The notes: generated by a model from the letters alone, not told the origin. A stretch of 64,000 nucleotides of DNA from Undaria pinnatifida (GCA_012845835.1 JABAKD010000009.1:11089785-11153784), one strand, 5' to 3'; shown: positions 1 to 14,600, numbered from the stretch's first letter. A program made the numbers and translations.

Positions 1-3000
1 GGCTACTCAAGCAGGAGATGTACCCGACCGACAATGCACGGGATTGTCCGACACGTGGGCAGGCATGGTGTTAAGTGTACTTCTTCGCGCTCCCACTATA
101 TGGTTGGTACCGTACCTAACATATTTTTACATTTTTGGTCGCTGTACCATGCGTATTATAATCGAGTAGCAAATAAGGTTGCAGAGCGCATCGGTACAGA
201 GAGTTGCTTGACGGCAGTTTTTTTGGGGGTCCTCGGTCTGTCTGTCTGTCTGTCGATCGATCCATCAATCTGATTTCGTCGACATAATCAGTCGGTCGCT
301 TCCGTTTTGAACAAATGAGGACGCGAGGGTCTCACGACCGTTTTGACGATGAATACTGCAAAAATTATTCTTCACGACTTGCAAACGTTATGTCTCCAAA
401 AACGTGAGTGCAGCTCCAAAGGGGTTAAGACCTTGGATTTGCGTCGGTTTGGTCTTCTGTTGGCAGGGGAGGCGGTCGGGGAGATTCGCTTCGATCGATG
501 GAGTGATTGATTGATCCGCCAATGCGAGGGCAGGGTACGTGGGTGTAAGGGCGTCTTTTCGCTTGGCTTCGCTTTGCGTTGGCCCCCTGTATGTAGCTTT
601 TGCCTCCAGTTTGACGAAAGGAGGGGGGGGGGTGGGAAGAGGTTCGATTATTTTCTCTGCTCAGTCGAGGGCCTTTCGCCCCGATGTTCGAGCGTTTGTT
701 TCGTTTGTTTGTTTTTCGAGAGAAGGAAGAACGAGAGAGCGATAAATCATACCAGGTATTGAAGAAGGAAAAATAAAGCGATACCATACTATGGGGGACG
801 TTGATGGCGCTTTCTCCTCGTAATTGCCGCACCGCCACCGTGTGACCTTGAAGCTTGAAAGGAAAATAGTGCCCCCGCGCGCACCCTATCCTACTCTACC
901 CCTACCCTACCCTACCCAACCCTACCTTGTCATGCGGCTTCGACCCGAGGGGTTAGACACTATGATATGGTGGACACGTCGGGCACGGAAGTTTTGTCCA
1001 CGACCCGTCTACATCAAGCAATAAATCGTCACCTGTTGTTGCCCATACTGTCTCCCGGCCCCGTTAGCGTGCACGTTACCTTTCGTTACCCTTTCCCTAC
1101 CCTACTCTTCCCTGATCTTACACACCTTACCCTTACCTGGAACTTACCCCACCCTTATCTTGCCCTACCTGACCATACCCTTCCTACGTACCAGTATTCG
1201 TTTCTGGATTTTTTTGTTCGTTTTTCCTTCCTACAGTTATATTGGTTCCGTGTGTGTACTGCGTGCGTGTGCGATGCTTTAGTGCTTGTTTCGTCTCACT
1301 CATAACTTCGAAGTAGCTGGTTATAGACGATTTGGTACGTATGCGGCGCAGTCAGAGTGTCGTGTGTCGCTTCGTAGATCAGTATTTCAGAACCTCGGGA
1401 CCCCCAATAGATACCGATGAACGACGGCCGCGGTTCGTCGGGTTTTTGCGTATTGCCTGATAGTTGTACGGGGTGCGCAGGTCTTCGTGTTTTTTTTTTT
1501 GTTTTTCTCGAGCTGAGACTAACGTGCTCACACACTCTTTTCTCCTTGTCTTCTTGCTTGGACACGTCCGATAATCAACACCATCATCCTTGGAGAGCCA
1601 TTATTTCCACAATCATCCGCAACTGACACTCATGCAGCAACCAGTCGGCGGGCCCCTGCCGACAGTGGTTGCCTCCTGCAGACTTTCTGACGCAGCTCAG
1701 CAGCCTCGCACCACACCCCTCGTGCGGAGATCCCGCCAACAGGTTATGAGCCCTAATTTGAGTAAGTACTACAAAGCATGGAGTGAAGACTACGGCTGGG
1801 GCCCAAACTGCTGCGCCCGCTGTGAGCTTCTCCACAGAGCTGCCAGGATAATGTTATCTGGAACAGCTGCTGCCAGCCGCGACTGCTTTTTCTGCAGAGA
1901 CCTTCTGTGTGGGTTGTGGGTGACGAAATTGTCAGCGAATTGCGCTTTTGCTGTGAAAAGCCCAACAACGACTCTCCACAGAGCTGCCGTGATAAACGTT
2001 ATCTAGAGCTGCTGCTACGATACACAACTATTGCCACGAGTTCCAAAGGCAGTATACTGCCGTGTGCTGCACATTGCGGGCTGAGCCCTAAAAATGCTGC
2101 TGCCATTTTGCGTACAAGATGATCTAATGCTGAAGTATGGGGAGTTTCTATTTCGACGGGCTGTCGTGGAACAAGACAGATAAGATTGCATGGCACGGAG
2201 ATGTTAGCAACAATAGCGTCATATGCCCCATCCCCAGTATCTGATCCCAGCTCCGTCAGCTGCCACGACTGCGTCGAGAAAGGGCATCATTACAGGACCA
2301 GCCGCGCCGTACCTGCTAATAAGGTCAACAAAAAGAGCATCAAGCCGCTGGACAGAAAAAGCTGGATCAGGTGGTGAGGTTGAACCGAATTGTTGCACTG
2401 CTGTGGATAACAAGGACACCATGCACATCGATTCCCAATGCTACGTGCAAGAAGCTCCGCGCCTACAGACGGGTAGTGCGCACGCGGCGGCTGTGGTGAG
2501 CGCCGGAACCCGTCCCGATGACGGAGAAATTAAGTCGGTCGATATTTTGACGACTTGATAAGCTCGGCTACATATGTTGGATGTTGGAAGCGAAACACGG
2601 GACCGCCAGGGCATCATCACCACCCGGGTTCGCCTCAACACGGCGTCGACGGAGAGACGCTTTACGGGACCGCGCTCCAACTACAGTAGAAACGCTTGGG
2701 ATTACCGAGAAGACAGCTTTTAGAATCGCTTCAGCACTGTTCGATGGGACTGCCGGAGCTTCCGGAGTCTCAGAAATATCAACGTAGGATGGCCAAAGTG
2801 TTTGTTCAGGATCGGGCCAAAGTGTCATCTGCCTGTTGGAATTGCCAGGGGGAAGAACGTCTTCAGGAAACCCCGCATCATCTTTGATCGTTAGGGCTGC
2901 CTGAGCATCGCTTTTCCTGGAGCGCTGGGCATCATAGACATCATCGATCCTTCAGGACTGCTCGAACATTGGGGGGTCTGTGGACGTCATGGTTTGATTG

Positions 3001-6000
3001 CCGCGACCGGGACATCGTTTCTTGGGTCGCTGGGCATGACCCTCGTCAAGGACTGCACCTGAACATGACTTCTGGGGTCGCTGAACGTTGTCGTCGTTTG
3101 GCACTCGGAAAACATCATTATTGAGGTCGCTGCACCATAATAATCTAGATCGGCAGCTGGGCATCTGGAATACCTGAGGTATCACCATCTTCACGGCAAG
3201 ATTTCCTTGTAGCAGCACCACACGCCCTCTTTAGTATGGGCCAGGCAGAGACGTGGTAGATTGCTAAATAATTAGTCTACTTCTAAATCTTTATATGCAG
3301 TTAGTTGCTATTTTTAACAGCATCACGTCTTGCCTCTCTCTAGCACAAATTTATCTTTCAGTCTTCATCCACCCTGTATGGGCCTCACCACATACACTGT
3401 GGCAGTATGGCTTGTGATTAAGAAGCAAATTGCAAACTGTGATAGTTTACACGGGGGTTCGACTGGGATCCTTTCAGAAGTACAACCTACGACCAATAAC
3501 GGCGTAGTATTTACCAGATAGCATATACGGAGCGTTACCGTACTGAGTACATATGCCTGTCTAGTATATGGATAGTGAGACCCGAGGGGTTTCCAACGTC
3601 TTGGTGTGATATTTTTGCTGTTTACATGCTCACCCACGCTTCAAATCTGTCACACACAGCTGCTAGCAGTGGTGCGCCTTTTTTGTTGCCAGGTTATGCC
3701 TTGTAGTTGGGTGCCATAATAGCTGTGGAAGAGTTGTTCACCCCATACCAAACGAAGCAGGCACGGTCGATGTTGTTGCGGCTCCGCAAAGGGGTATTGC
3801 AAAACGTTTCGACATACTATAGCAACGGATGCACGCGCAAAAAATACCAGGTAAGACAAGTAGCATAGACAAGTATCGACCCCGGAGAAAAGATATTTCG
3901 TGCCCGCAGTTTTCTGATTGGTCATCTTTTTACGTTGGAAGTTGTGATTGGTGGAAACTATCGGGAGCTTGCAGTATGTACAAAGCGCGAATGCGTTGTC
4001 ACCAAGTTATTGGGTGATCCTATTCGATGCTTGGTATTTGAATGCAGCAAGTGTGAACATGTCACCTCCATCGAGGGGTCGTATTAAGTATTAAAGATAG
4101 CTACTGCCGTACTGCCCAGCAGTAGCCAGTAGCCTACCGAGCCTCTTATCGGTGAAATCGTCGCCTACATACAGGGAGTAGGTCTAAGCAGGACAAGGCG
4201 CAGCACAAGCAACCGATCAAGGCTACGGTAGGGCGGTACCCCCAATTTTTGCTACCGGGTCTGAGATATCACACACATACATACTGTCATACTCGCGCGA
4301 GTGACTCTGCACCTCACTGACAAAAAACGCGTTCGGCGTTTTTTTTTTGTGCAGCGTAGCTACAACCATCCCTCTACGTATTGATATCGAGAAAGTTGAA
4401 CAGCACGGAAGCCTGTAACCGCAAGAAACAGGGGGGTCACTCGTGCGAGTGACCCCGAGCCACTGAAAAGCAAGTGCCCAAAAGTGGTCCAAAAGGGAGT
4501 AATAACAACATAACCCCCCTGCCGAAGTACCTGGTAGTGATCAACCTTGTATAACAAATGTCGACTTCAACTGTGTATATATGCCACACTTTCGACCTGT
4601 CGTTCGTGTATAGATGAATAAAACAGAACCTCGGGAGCTCCAAAACCATACTTTTCACGAAAGAGGGTTACGGGTCGTCGGATGTGCCTAGTGTTGTCCT
4701 TTGTATATTACCATGTACGAGCGTTTTTGCATTTGTTTAGGTTCGTGGTGCTCTTGTTGAGACACGCGTGTCCCTCTCGCAACACGTGTTGCTCTTGCTG
4801 AGACATGCGTGCTCTTCTCACAACATGCGAAACGCTTTTCTGCTCTGTTGGACGCGGTCGATAATCACCAGCAGCAGTGGCCTTGGAGCGCCAATCATTT
4901 CATAATATTCCCGGAGCCGAACTCACCCGACAACCAGTCGGCTGACCTAGACTGACAGTGCTTGCCTCCTGCGGGCTCTCTGGTGTAACTCAGGTGCCGC
5001 GCACAATACGCCTCATCATGTAGAAATCCCGGCAATACTGTTGCAGCGACGTGCGCCAGGGTGTATATATCAAATAACACTTTGATGTCTGGCGATTGAC
5101 CGGGAGAGTACCGCGCGGAGGGGCCATTATCTAGACACTAGACAGCTAGACAGTGATCGAGTTGTCGGAAGGCTCTGTCCTGATATTGGACATTGAGAAG
5201 ATAAGTTCCCGAGATGGCAACGCCATAATGTGCGTGTGGAAAAGCCCAATAAAAAAGCACCACCGCCTGATAATTTCTCAATACCCCCGACATAAGTCAA
5301 ACCACCGTGATCACCCTCAATCGGTATGTCGCTGGTCACACGCAGGTTCACGCGTATCGCTCGGAACGCGTTTGGTGCCTCATTTATCGACCACGTTACC
5401 TGTTTCGACAACCGGGAATCCGAAAGACTTTGATGGTCTGATGAGCGAGCCTGTGGGACTGTGGGCCAATACTCAACCTGCTCCAACGAAATCGAGACAG
5501 CGCGGTGAGCCCGTCTTGGGCGAAAAAGAAAGGGGATGCTTTTTTTTCAAGCTTCTTTTTTGTGAAAGCTTGGAGCTATAACTCGAACTAGTGACGCTTT
5601 AACTCTAGAGTTACTACAATACCCGCGCAAACTGCTGCTCTCAAGACGCAAGAAGAGACGCCGCCACCGCCACCGCCCCCGTGTGCTCTCACCTCTCGTG
5701 ATCGAACACGTCTGCTATTACCAGAGCACATGCCTTTGGGCACCCGACAGTAAGATGCGACGCAATGCAATAGGTTGCGGTGCAATGCTGCGCGGTTAGA
5801 TGCAGTGCGGTGCAACGCAGCGTACCTGGTAGTGCCGTGCGAAACAATGGGTGCAATACTACTATGCGATGCAATGCGGCCTAATGCCGTGCGGTGCAAT
5901 GCGGCGTAACGATGTTTACGAGCGCGACCCGCCGCAAGAAACGTTAAAAAATCCCGTGATGATGCCTACCTAATACTGCTGCACTAACCCTATAGGAGGA

Positions 6001-7423
6001 GGGCGGCTGGCTGGCTGGCTTACAGCTACATGCCAGTAACCCAACCCATCTCTGAGCCACTACAAATACAATTAGTAGTATATACCTGGTATAATGTTAT
6101 TAGCACTACTACTGGTGTCCGCAGTTTACCGAGTCTGGCTGGTATAAAAGAACATTAGCAGCGCAGTTGACTACTCTAGCCTATGATAGCGGCGAAAACT
6201 CACAACTCCAGCCTCTTTAACAGGGGTGGGAACCGAACACCTGATAAAATCTCCGCAGATAACCAGAATCGGGGGGGGGGGGGGGGGGGGGTCAATGTCG
6301 ATGCGAATCATTGAACGAACACGCCACGGGGCGAAAAAAGAAAAAAAATGTCACCACCACGACGAGTAGCATAAAACACGACGTCTTACTATTTAGTACC
6401 GGTACGTGTAGAACAAAACATGTAAATAACACAAACACACACAAGGAAAGAAAGCAACAAGCACCGCCAACAAAAAACTGCTGCAGCACCTCCTCAACCT
6501 GTACACGTGCCACCGTAAAAAAAAGCCAAAATAGTGGCTTTTCCTACACTACGGGATCGGGATAGTAGTCCCGATCGCGCCGTGCACATATGATGCCCTG
6601 GCCAGTCAGTTACGCCCTCGTGCGTGTCCCTTCGCCAGAAAAAAGTCTTATCGACACAAAAACACGGAGGAGAGATAACGGAATTAGTGATCTTTCACCC
6701 GCCACCCTTGCGCGCGCCACCTCATATTATGGCACACTCCGTCACCCCCACCCAGAACAAAAACCGGACCTTGTACTAGTAAATGTACCTTTCTCTTTCC
6801 CGTCCCCCTTTCACCCCCCCCCCCCCCCCGCCTCCGAAAAAATAAACAATGCAACGCGCTACATTTTGTGTACCGGGACGTTATCTATACCAAGAAAATG
6901 TTAAAAGGCGAGAAAAGCTCACGTACGGGAAAAGGTAAGGGGGGAGGGGGGAGGGAGGTGGGGGGAGACACGAGCATCACCGCATCACCCTCCTCCGTAC
7001 AAACGAACAATAAAAATGTAATAAAATACTTTGTTGCAATCGACATTTCTGACGAATGTGCCCTCGCCCTCCCCCCCCCCCTGCGGCTCACCCCCCGAGC
7101 CCCCCGCCCCCCTAGTCCGATACAGCGAGAGCACGTGCACCGCCCCCCCAAACACCACCATGTCGGCCGTCTGCCGTATTTTCGCCGATTTTGCTTGCAG
7201 GCACGAGAGAGAGCTGCGTGCGTTCCATCACTCTCTACAAAACACCAACACCGACGCCGACACCGACACCACCTACAGCGACAACAATCACCAACATACA
7301 CAGTTGAACGTGTGATCGAAACACGGAGATTTTCCACGGCGTCGTTCCTGTGCATGCTGCGTGCGGGCATGCATGCATGCATACATAGATGTCAAGGTAA
7401 AACAAATGTGGGGACCTTTACGG
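1..7423. other. Non-coding flank 3' of the receptor gene, degenerate repeats
   Basis: No open frame here resembles a known family. Visible content includes CCCTA/CCTACC-rich stretches (880-930, 1080-1180) and two diverged copies of a sequence of roughly 200 bp (1556-1745 and 4850-5050, both around ccttggag(a/c)gcca and caaccagtcggc). There is also a partial tandem repeat (1829-1880 against 1972-2025) and a poly-G run at 6270-6291. Short minus-strand frames at 2219-2828 look vaguely protein-like, but I could not assign them. Confidence 0.5.
5755..5915. repeat. Degenerate minisatellite of GCGGTGCAATGC-type units
   Basis: Short units such as gcaatgcggtgcaacgcag and gatgcaatgcggcctaatgc recur imperfectly about 10-12 bp apart. 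Period and copy number are approximate. Confidence 0.6.
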
Positions 7424-8620
7424 TCACTCCGCAGGTACTACTGGAAGTGGCCCAAGCGCGGACATGGTAGCGGGTGACGCCGTCGCCACCCCGAAGCCCT
7501 CCTCTGAATAATCTGAATCCTTCTGTTCCCCCGCTTCCTCCTCCTCCCTCGCCGCCGGCGCTGCCGCCGCCGCTTCCGAGGCAGCAAAAAGCGTGGGGAT
7601 TGGCACAGAGCTGTCGGCCGCCGGCACACTGGAAGCGCTGCCGCTTGCACGAGAGCGGGCAGGGGGGGAAGTCGGTGTCGCTACCACCGCCACGACCATC
7701 GTAGGCGCTGATGCCGGCACCGCCGCCTTCGCCGTCACCACCCCTCCGTCTTCCCCCCAGACCTTTCCCCCCCTGCCCGAGTCCTCCTCAAAATCGCCAC
7801 TTTCCACCATGGCCACCGTTTTGGCGGTGTCCGCGGCCATGACGTCCCTGGAAGAAGACGCTGCGGACGCGGCTCCCGAGTCCCCCCCTCCCCTCCTCCC
7901 CACCCCCAACCCCAACCTTGGCACCCCCCTGGCGGGCCCGGAGCTACTCGCGGAGGCTCGACCGCCAGCGCCACCACCACTACCACCGCCACCACCACCG
8001 CCACCGCCGTCGCCACCGCCGTCGCCACCGCCAGCGAGCATCGCGTTCGACGAGTGTCGGCGCTTCAACCACTTGGACGCGGCGCTCTGCACGGCCTCCG
8101 ACCGCAGCGGGTTCGACGGCGGCGGCGGGGGCGACGGCGCGCGGGAAGACCAATTCCCACCGCTCCCTTGGGACGACCAGCCGCCGCCGCCGCCCCCGGC
8201 ACCGCCACCTAGAGACATGAACCCCGTCGTCGCGTCAAGCCCACTCCGCGACGACCCCGACTGCGACCTCATTATGCCTCGACGACCGAGGGCCCCCAGC
8301 CGCTCCCTACCCCTCAGCAGCTCCGACCGGGGATTGTTCTTGGGCTTGACGGACTTCGCTTTGTCGGCAGCATGGTGTCGGCTCTTGCCCCCTTGGAACT
8401 TGCTGAAGACGCCCCTCAGGCCGCGGCGGGAGAAGCTGTCGCGGCTGGCGACGCTTCCGTGGGTGCTGTTCCCGCCGATGTTCACGACTGGGCGACCCTC
8501 GGCCATCTCATGGCGGAAGCCGGCCTGGCCGGCGGTTGCGTTGCCGGTTTGGGGCGAGAGGAGGGTGTCGGTGCCGCCGAGCTCGGACGTCTTCTTCCCT
8601 GAGAGCTGGGTGGCTTGCAC
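7424..8620 (-). CDS. iGluR exon S (long cytoplasmic tail, stop codon)
   Basis: 398 codons then TGA at 7424-7426. It starts at acceptor GACGTCAG, in phase with exon R. It is soluble and low-complexity: basic and serine-rich (SRRGLRGVFSKFQGGKSR, GIMRSQSGSSRSG), then long Gly, Pro-Pro and Ala-Ser runs, then an acidic end (EEEEAGEQKDSDYSEE). No domain is recognised. Its length and phase support it as the receptor tail; the low complexity leaves some doubt. Confidence 0.7.
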   Translation of the reverse strand: MQATQLSGKKTSELGGTDTLLSPQTGNATAGQAGFRHEMAEGRPVVNIGGNSTHGSVASRDSFSRRGLRGVFSKFQGGKSRHHAADKAKSVKPKNNPRSELLRGRERLGALGRRGIMRSQSGSSRSGLDATTGFMSLGGGAGGGGGGWSSQGSGGNWSSRAPSPPPPPSNPLRSEAVQSAASKWLKRRHSSNAMLAGGGDGGGDGGGGGGGGGSGGGAGGRASASSSGPARGVPRLGLGVGRRGGGDSGAASAASSSRDVMAADTAKTVAMVESGDFEEDSGRGGKVWGEDGGVVTAKAAVPASAPTMVVAVVATPTSPPARSRASGSASSVPAADSSVPIPTLFAASEAAAAAPAAREEEEAGEQKDSDYSEEGFGVATASPATMSALGPLPVVPAE

Positions 8621-11600
8621 CTGACGTGACGTGACGCGACGCGGCGTGACGATTGAAAAATGGGTCGAGGCCAAACGGTTCAGCGGCAGAAGATAGATAG
8701 AGGGGGGCGCGGGGGGGGAGGGGGGGAGGGAATGAGGAAGGGGGGTGAGCGGAGGGGCCGGGGGGGGGGAAGGGGGGGTTCTTGAGAAATGCGATATCGT
8801 ACGTGACGCTGCTGAGACACTCTGTTACGATCGTGTCTCTTGTCCCAGCGACACAAATGAAAACGTCTGGAACCACCGCCGCACGCGTATTTCACCGGAG
8901 GAAGAAAGAGCGAAACGTCGCCCGGTCAGCGAATGTCGTCAGCCGCGACGGTGACAGCGACGACGACGACGACAGCCTCCATAGCAGTCCGGATCACCAA
9001 ACGACGAAGACGACGACGACGCCGAAGACACCGACAAATGACGACAACGGCGACCTAGACCGATAGTGAGACTTCGATTTCGACGAAATTGACTTCGACT
9101 ACTACAGCAGTTCGACAACGGCAAAGACGACAATGGCAAACTTGACGAAAACCACGACGTCGATGAGACTGATGCCTTCGACGACTACGGCGACTTTTGA
9201 CCATGACGACCTCGACGCCAATGATCCCTTCCGCCAAAATGACGACATAGACGACAACAGCGACTTCGATGTTGAGTAGAGCTCACCAGTTATTCGGGGG
9301 AAAGGTTGCGACACACTTTGTACGAGACGAAGCGGGTTATCCCTACATTGGTTGATTGGGGTCAGGGCGAGGGAAACATATCATAACTCAAAGCAAGTCA
9401 ACCATACTCTTTCGAATAAACGGTGAAAAAAAAAAGCTACCCTCTTCATTTTCACCGTCCCGACCTTGACGACAACTAAAGACCTCGACGACGGTGACTG
9501 ACTTCGATTCGGCATGAAATTGATTTCGGCGCAGACGACGTCAACGATGACCTCGACGACGACAACAACTTCGGTTTTGACGTCTTCGATTTTCAGTAGA
9601 GAGATTTACCGGTCATTCTGGGACAACGGTTGAGGCACGACGCGTGCTACGACAGAGGTAGCATTTTTTTTATGAATGACGGGGACTTCTTAACTCGCCT
9701 TAACCCAACTTCGTCCAAAATTCGTTCGTTCTTGCGACATATATACATTCCTCTTTATTTACCTAGGTCATTGGAGAGTTCATCGGAGAGCACTTTTAAA
9801 TTTCTCCAAAATTAGGTTTTGAATAGGGTACAGTTTCTCAAGTAAAAAAAACAGCAGAAAAAAAAAAAAAAAAAGTGCCACCTCTAGCGTAGCATGCGCC
9901 CCACCCTGTGTACGAGATGAAGTAGGTTCATTGGGTTCAGCTGGGTCAGGGTTGGTGAAACATATCATAACTCGAAAGTAAGCCGACCATTCTTTCGAAT
10001 AAATGGTTAACCTACCCTCTCGATATTTTTTACAACCTCGACCTTGGCGACCAAAAAAAAAAAGAAACACTCAACGACGATTACGAATGTTCGATTGCGA
10101 CGACATCGAAATTTGACGACGATGACGACATTGACGATGACGTTGGCGATGGCGACCAAAGGACGACAAAGGCGACCTGTACGACACTGATGCCTCCGAC
10201 GATGGCGACATCGACGACCTCGACTTTGGCGACAATGACGACTCTGACAACGACAACCTCGACGAAAATGACCGCTTCGACGAAACGGCAGACGACCGCG
10301 AGGACACTGACGACTTGCGACGACGGAAACAAGCACGGCCGCGTGACCAGGCAACAGAGACGGGGCCGGCAGGAAACAACACACCAGCGTCCGTCCTGTG
10401 GAACCCATACACAGCAGTACACTGCTGTAGCACGCCACAAAACTGCAAAAAATACAAATACCACGCACCCAAAAACTATACTCGAAGTACATTTAATAAA
10501 AAGCCGCAACGTTCAATAAACAAACCAAGCAAAAACATGTCTCATCTGCTATACACGCTCGTCGAGTGCGCTTACTCTTACCCTCGACTCCTGGAGCAAC
10601 TTGACCGTGGCTTCCAAGGCAAAGGTCTTCTGCTGCCTTCGCGACATCTTCGCGAAGCTCTCCATGACGTTCTCCTCGGCGCCCCCGCCTCTCCCGCGGC
10701 GGCGGCGAGCCTTGATCCTCTTGGCGAGGGGGGAGCGCCGGATGCACCAGCTGCACATGGCGATGAAGACGAACATTCCGAGCACCACGAAAACCCCGGA
10801 CACGTCAGAGACGGTCATGTTGGAGTTATCCTCATCCTCCTCTACGACGGAGACGCACGGGGAGCTGCTGTCTAGGAACTCTTCGACGATATCGGACGTC
10901 GTCCCGTCCTCGCGCAGGCTGAGAGTGGCCTGGAAGTAAAATTAAAAGAGAGCAGAAAGAGGGCAAGTGAGGATAAGAGGAAGCAACAAGAACACCAAGG
11001 AAAGGAGGGGGAGACGAATAGGCGAAGGAACAGCAAGACGAAAGTATTGGAACCACAACAGGAAAAAAAAAAGCGAAAAATGGACTACAAGCGAGGAAAA
11101 GGAAAAGGACAAAGGAAAAAAAATAGGAAAAATAAAAAGATATTTGAAAATAGAATATATCGGACAAAGAAAACATGAGTCGGACGACTACTCCATCAAT
11201 AAATCAATCAATCAACGGAATACTAAAAAGGGCATAGTCTATTGCCGTCGTGGTTCATCCAGAAAAAACCAACCAATCAACCACCAAACCAACTAAGCCC
11301 ATGAACGGGTACGGGTCGCGAGAGAAGCCAGCAACGGCGAGCGAATTTATACCAGATGCTATCAGAATATGAAACATTTCAGGGCACAACGCAGACCAAA
11401 AGGCTGCCCCTCACCTTCTGAAATTCTTCTACGAGTGGTGAATCGTACGGCAGCACCAGACCGTAGTGCTGCACACAAAAGAGGGCGGGCGGCGGAAGGT
11501 ATGGTTGGGCGCGGGGTTGAGCGTTCGGGGGTACTAGTGCTCTCTCTCTACCCCCTCTCTGGCTCTCGCCTCCCGTCTCTCCCTGTGCCTACATGTAAGT

Positions 11601-14600
11601 ATGTAAATGCAACAAGCAGTATCGGTGTATCTATATCCCTGTTTTTGTGGTTGTTGTTGTTGTTGTTGTGGTTGTTGTTGCTGTTGTCGTTGTCGTTGTT
11701 GTTGTTGTGGTTGTGGTTGTTGTTGTTGTGGTGGTGGTGGTTGTGGTGGTTGCCGTTGTTGTTGTTGTTGTTGTTATGATTATGATTGTTATCACTGCTA
11801 CTGCTGTTGTTATCGTGACTATGAGTAACACAATTTCTGCTGCTGTTGTTACGTTTTTGCGATCCTCCAACGTCCAGCACGAGCTTCAAAGTCAATCACA
11901 CAATCACACATACAAAACATTCCCCAGAAAGTACAAGAAAAGCATGAGAAACCGGCCAAAAAAAACAACAACCCTACTCATCATAATATTAATATTACGC
12001 ACGCAGTTTGTATTACGTCACCATGCAATCTGACCTGTGGGTATAACTCGTCGGAGAGTGTCGCTAGGCCACAGAAGTCGTTCTGCAGCTCGTACTCTGC
12101 CGTAGCCGAGTCGGCGAGGGCCGTCATCGCCGTTCCGTTCAGGACCTGTCCGCGATACATCACGTTTTTTGCGACGGCGACCGGCCAAGGGAATTCAACG
12201 AGTTAAACAGGCGAACAAACGAACTAACAAACCGAAATCGTTACGGAACAGCGTAGTATCGGTAACAAATTTAGCAAATTTAGCAAGATGGTAATCTTGG
12301 GAAGTCGACAAGTTAACAAAAACATAAATAATGACACAACATAAACCAGGCACGCTTCCGAGCAACTGTACAAAACCACGTGAATATTGTACCATTGTAC
12401 CAGGTATGCGCACCAGTTACGTATATATAAACCATGCACCAAGTGTACATGTCAAATACGACTACGAGTACTGAAGATCACAGCAGCACACCAGGGTATA
12501 AACCATGTGTCGTAAATCGTACCGCCGTATCCGTAAACTGTACTTCGTCGTACGTAAAACCGTACCATACCAGTACCGTAGTGAACTGTATCGTATCACA
12601 GAGTGAACCTTACCACAAAAATTATCGTACCATATTGATTATCGTATATTGATCATTGCACCATTGCGATAAAGTGCATCGTACCGCACTCTGTACTATT
12701 TTTAGTAGGGCTGGATATCGAAACAAAACGAAATCGCTACTCGTACCTCGTGGAGGCGGCGGCGTTTTCCCTGTGCTAATACAAACGACACTCGCAAGTG
12801 CTTCGCACGAAGTACATTCCTGCATTTTGGCTCGTCAGCATCGGCTATATTTTAGTGTCACCAAGATGGCCCGTAGCCTGCGGTCCAAAAATAGCTCTGG
12901 GTTTTTGCGGCAAATCAACATAGACCACGTGTAGAGTTATCTTAAGCCTGTACGAATGAAGGTCCAGGCTTGGGTAATTCTGCATTTACGGCTGATGACA
13001 AGTGGTGCGACAGAGGTATACAGTGGGTATATGCCCCGACTGAAGAAAGCCGAAAGTACATGTCTTACCTAGCGTTCTCTCTTAAGCGTAAGAACACTCA
13101 TCTCGCAAAAGTCGGGGAAACCCGTGAAAAACACCATTGCTCGTCGATACATGAGAGGAATTCGACGCCCCCGAGAGAGGCATACGCATGTATGGTGAAA
13201 ACATAAAAATCTCTGATGATGTAGCTGCACGGAACTCGAACATGAGGATGTCCTGTCCCCCTGCTAGGCACCCCCGAGGCAGTTACATAGTAATACCCAT
13301 TGCTGTCTCTGGAGTGGCCACACCAGAAAACAAAGTAACTCATTGGCGCTGACATCCATAAGCAAGAGAGTAGGCACAAGGTGCCGAGTCCGTCTTACGA
13401 GCGGTTCTTGGAAGGATGCAGTTCACCCTTCATGCGACTCGCTGAACACCTCACGGCGCTTCGCGCTTGGTGCAAGCGACGTCTGCCTGGTTGGTGAAAC
13501 CCGACGTGCTCCGTCCCGGCATAGTAGGGATGGGAGGGGCTATGGTCAAACGATTACGGTCATGCACAAACTGAGTACTCCCCCCCCCCCTTCTTAGACC
13601 CAAAAAATCGCGGGTCTAGACATGGTGGGGAAAGCGTGCCAATACACATGATGGGTAAAGCGTGTCAAACAGAACCGACGTAAAAGAGTAGGGTTTAGGC
13701 AATTCACCGAATTTCTCTTTCAATCCTTTTTCCTTTTTATCTGGCCGATTTGCCCTCTCAGCCATTAAAATTAGGTATTCCCTTACTTACCCAATCTTGC
13801 CCCCAAAAACAGAACAGCAAAACAAAATATACCCGCTAACTCCAAGTGGTTTTGTTCCCACACATACATGTGGGTGCGGTTCTATCCCTGGCATGGGATA
13901 AGCCGGGGAATCCAGCACTGACTGCAGCATTTTTTTGGACATGTACAAGTGTGATAGTCAAACGTGCTCCTGAACCAAGTGCCTACTCAATATCGTTCGA
14001 ATAACCTTACAGCTGGGGTTAATGCATATATTTTCACAAAGACGAAAAACATTCCAAAGAATAAAAGCAAGAAAACCAAAAACGGTGCCATATCGGCGTT
14101 TGTGAAGGCGAGGCGCGCGGCGAGGCGAGTTTGTACACCCACTCACCATCGTCAGGCATTCCGTTGCCGAGAAGCACGGCTGAGGCTGGACACGGTCTGA
14201 GGAGCAGTAGCCGTATCAATAGCACCAGTAGCCGTATCAATAGCACCAGTAGCCGTATCAATAGCACCAGTAGTAGTAGTAGTAGTCGAGGGAGGGGGGG
14301 GGGGGCGGGCGTGAGGAGGGTGACAAGGTCGCCAAGAGGAGCACGCGGCAGCACGACGTTTGTATTGGATCTGATCGAATCGGAGATCCCATCGAATCGT
14401 TTTTTTTTTCATTTTTTTTTCGTTTCGGCCCAGCTTCAGTTCGGTTCCAAAATCGGTTCGGTTCGGTTCGGTTCGGATGGGTGGGGTTCGAATCAAGAGT
14501 CGGATCGGATGGGATCGAAACCTAAACCGGATAAAAAGCAACAACTAAAAGTCGGATAGGATCGGATCGCAACGAGGGGGTCGATCGAGACCGCAGCGGT

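Noticed and set aside
7593-8624. 343-codon plus-strand open frame rich in proline
   Set aside because: It is the antisense of exon S; the opposite strand has phase-matched splicing to M4 and ordinary receptor-tail composition. Long antisense frames are expected opposite GC-rich Gly/Ser/Ala codons.
11607-12033. Poly-Cys, poly-Val and poly-Thr frames
   Set aside because: Trinucleotide repeat artefacts in an intron.
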